The notes under the pieces were generated by a model, which saw nothing but the letters and a program-made list of their open reading frames with translations, had not been told where the DNA came from and did no database searches. DNA of 5,804 nucleotides from Flavobacterium sp. (GTDB taxonomy: Bacteria; Bacteroidota; Bacteroidia; Flavobacteriales; Flavobacteriaceae): contig JANJWE010000254.1 of the NCBI GenBank assembly GCA_024709705.1, forward strand, positions 1 to 5,804, written 5' to 3'. Below are positions 5,651 to 5,804 of the stretch, in pieces. The position numbers and the translations under genes were made by a program. Each line of letters starts with the position of its first letter. Position 1 is the stretch's first letter.

Positions 5651-5804
5651 TTACTGTTTCAAAATCTTTACCGTTTTTGACTGGTCTCCTGCATTGATTT
5701 TTAAAATATATATTCCTGATTTTAAAAAAGCTAAATCAACAGCTGTTTCGTTTGCTTGAATGGAATACGACATTACTTTTTGACCTATTGCATTAAAGAG
5801 AACC
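5651..5804 (-). CDS. C-terminal end of a T9SS type A sorting domain protein (5' part outside the window)
   Basis: Only the last 50 codons and the TAA stop (5653-5651) are present; the protein extends beyond the right edge. The tail has the typical T9SS type A (Por secretion) sorting pattern: VLFNAIGQKV, then AVDLAFLKSGIYILKI, then a Lys-rich end KTVKILKQ. In this system the domain directs cargo through the outer membrane via the type IX machinery and is removed on export or surface attachment. The cargo's function cannot be told from this fragment. The gene is convergent with the DUF4476 gene and shares its terminator. Confidence 0.88.
   Translation of the reverse strand, partial: VLFNAIGQKVMSYSIQANETAVDLAFLKSGIYILKINAGDQSKTVKILKQ

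Noticed and set aside
1..5804. CRISPR array, mobile element, toxin-antitoxin or defence cluster
   Set aside because: No regularly spaced repeats, transposase, integrase, terminal inverted repeats or recognisable defence domains. The tRNA gene also has no integrase or direct repeat of its 3' end in the window.

Overview
The window looks like a chromosomal segment of a member of the Bacteroidota, most likely a Flavobacteriaceae species (Flavobacterium or a close relative). The grounds are an AT-rich sequence with A-rich leaders and little Shine-Dalgarno signal, several matches to the Bacteroidota promoter (TTTG, about 19 nt, TAnnTTTG), a C-terminal type IX secretion (T9SS) sorting domain, a DUF4476 protein, and an ExbB of the Bacteroidota type with a signal peptide. 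It reads as ordinary core or lineage-core DNA. I see no insertion sequence, integrase, phage gene, CRISPR array or broken gene.

Left part, minus strand, in transcription order from right to left: a TatD-family metallohydrolase (3990-3223); a PlsC/PlsB-like acyltransferase (3159-2023); a type I cytoplasmic L-asparaginase (2039-1005) whose start overlaps the acyltransferase stop; tRNA-Ser(GGA) (928-841) with its own well-spaced promoter; and an ExbB/TolQ/MotA-type proton-channel subunit (760 to the window edge), which lacks its last residues. TatD, acyltransferase and asparaginase probably form one operon, possibly with a second weak promoter ahead of the acyltransferase. The tRNA and exbB appear to be separate transcription units.

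Right part, plus strand: an 86-bp divergent promoter interval (3991-4076) leads to a small cytoplasmic retropepsin-like (clan AA) aspartic protease (4077-4517). A secreted DUF4476 protein with a Thr/Gly/Val-rich linker follows (4607-5578). A strong hairpin at 5598-5632, with T-rich flanks on both strands, ends this gene. It probably also ends a convergent minus-strand gene whose last 50 codons (5804-5651) encode a T9SS type A sorting domain.

The genes do not form one obvious pathway. They cover housekeeping nucleic-acid processing (TatD, tRNA-Ser), membrane lipid acylation, asparagine catabolism, energy transduction to the outer membrane (ExbB), and envelope or secreted proteins (DUF4476, T9SS cargo). 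I find no convincing evidence of a new multi-gene system. The points worth a second look are motif variants (HX5D in the acyltransferase, HGSDTM in the asparaginase, no TM3 glutamate in ExbB), the orphan retropepsin, and tightly packed promoters.
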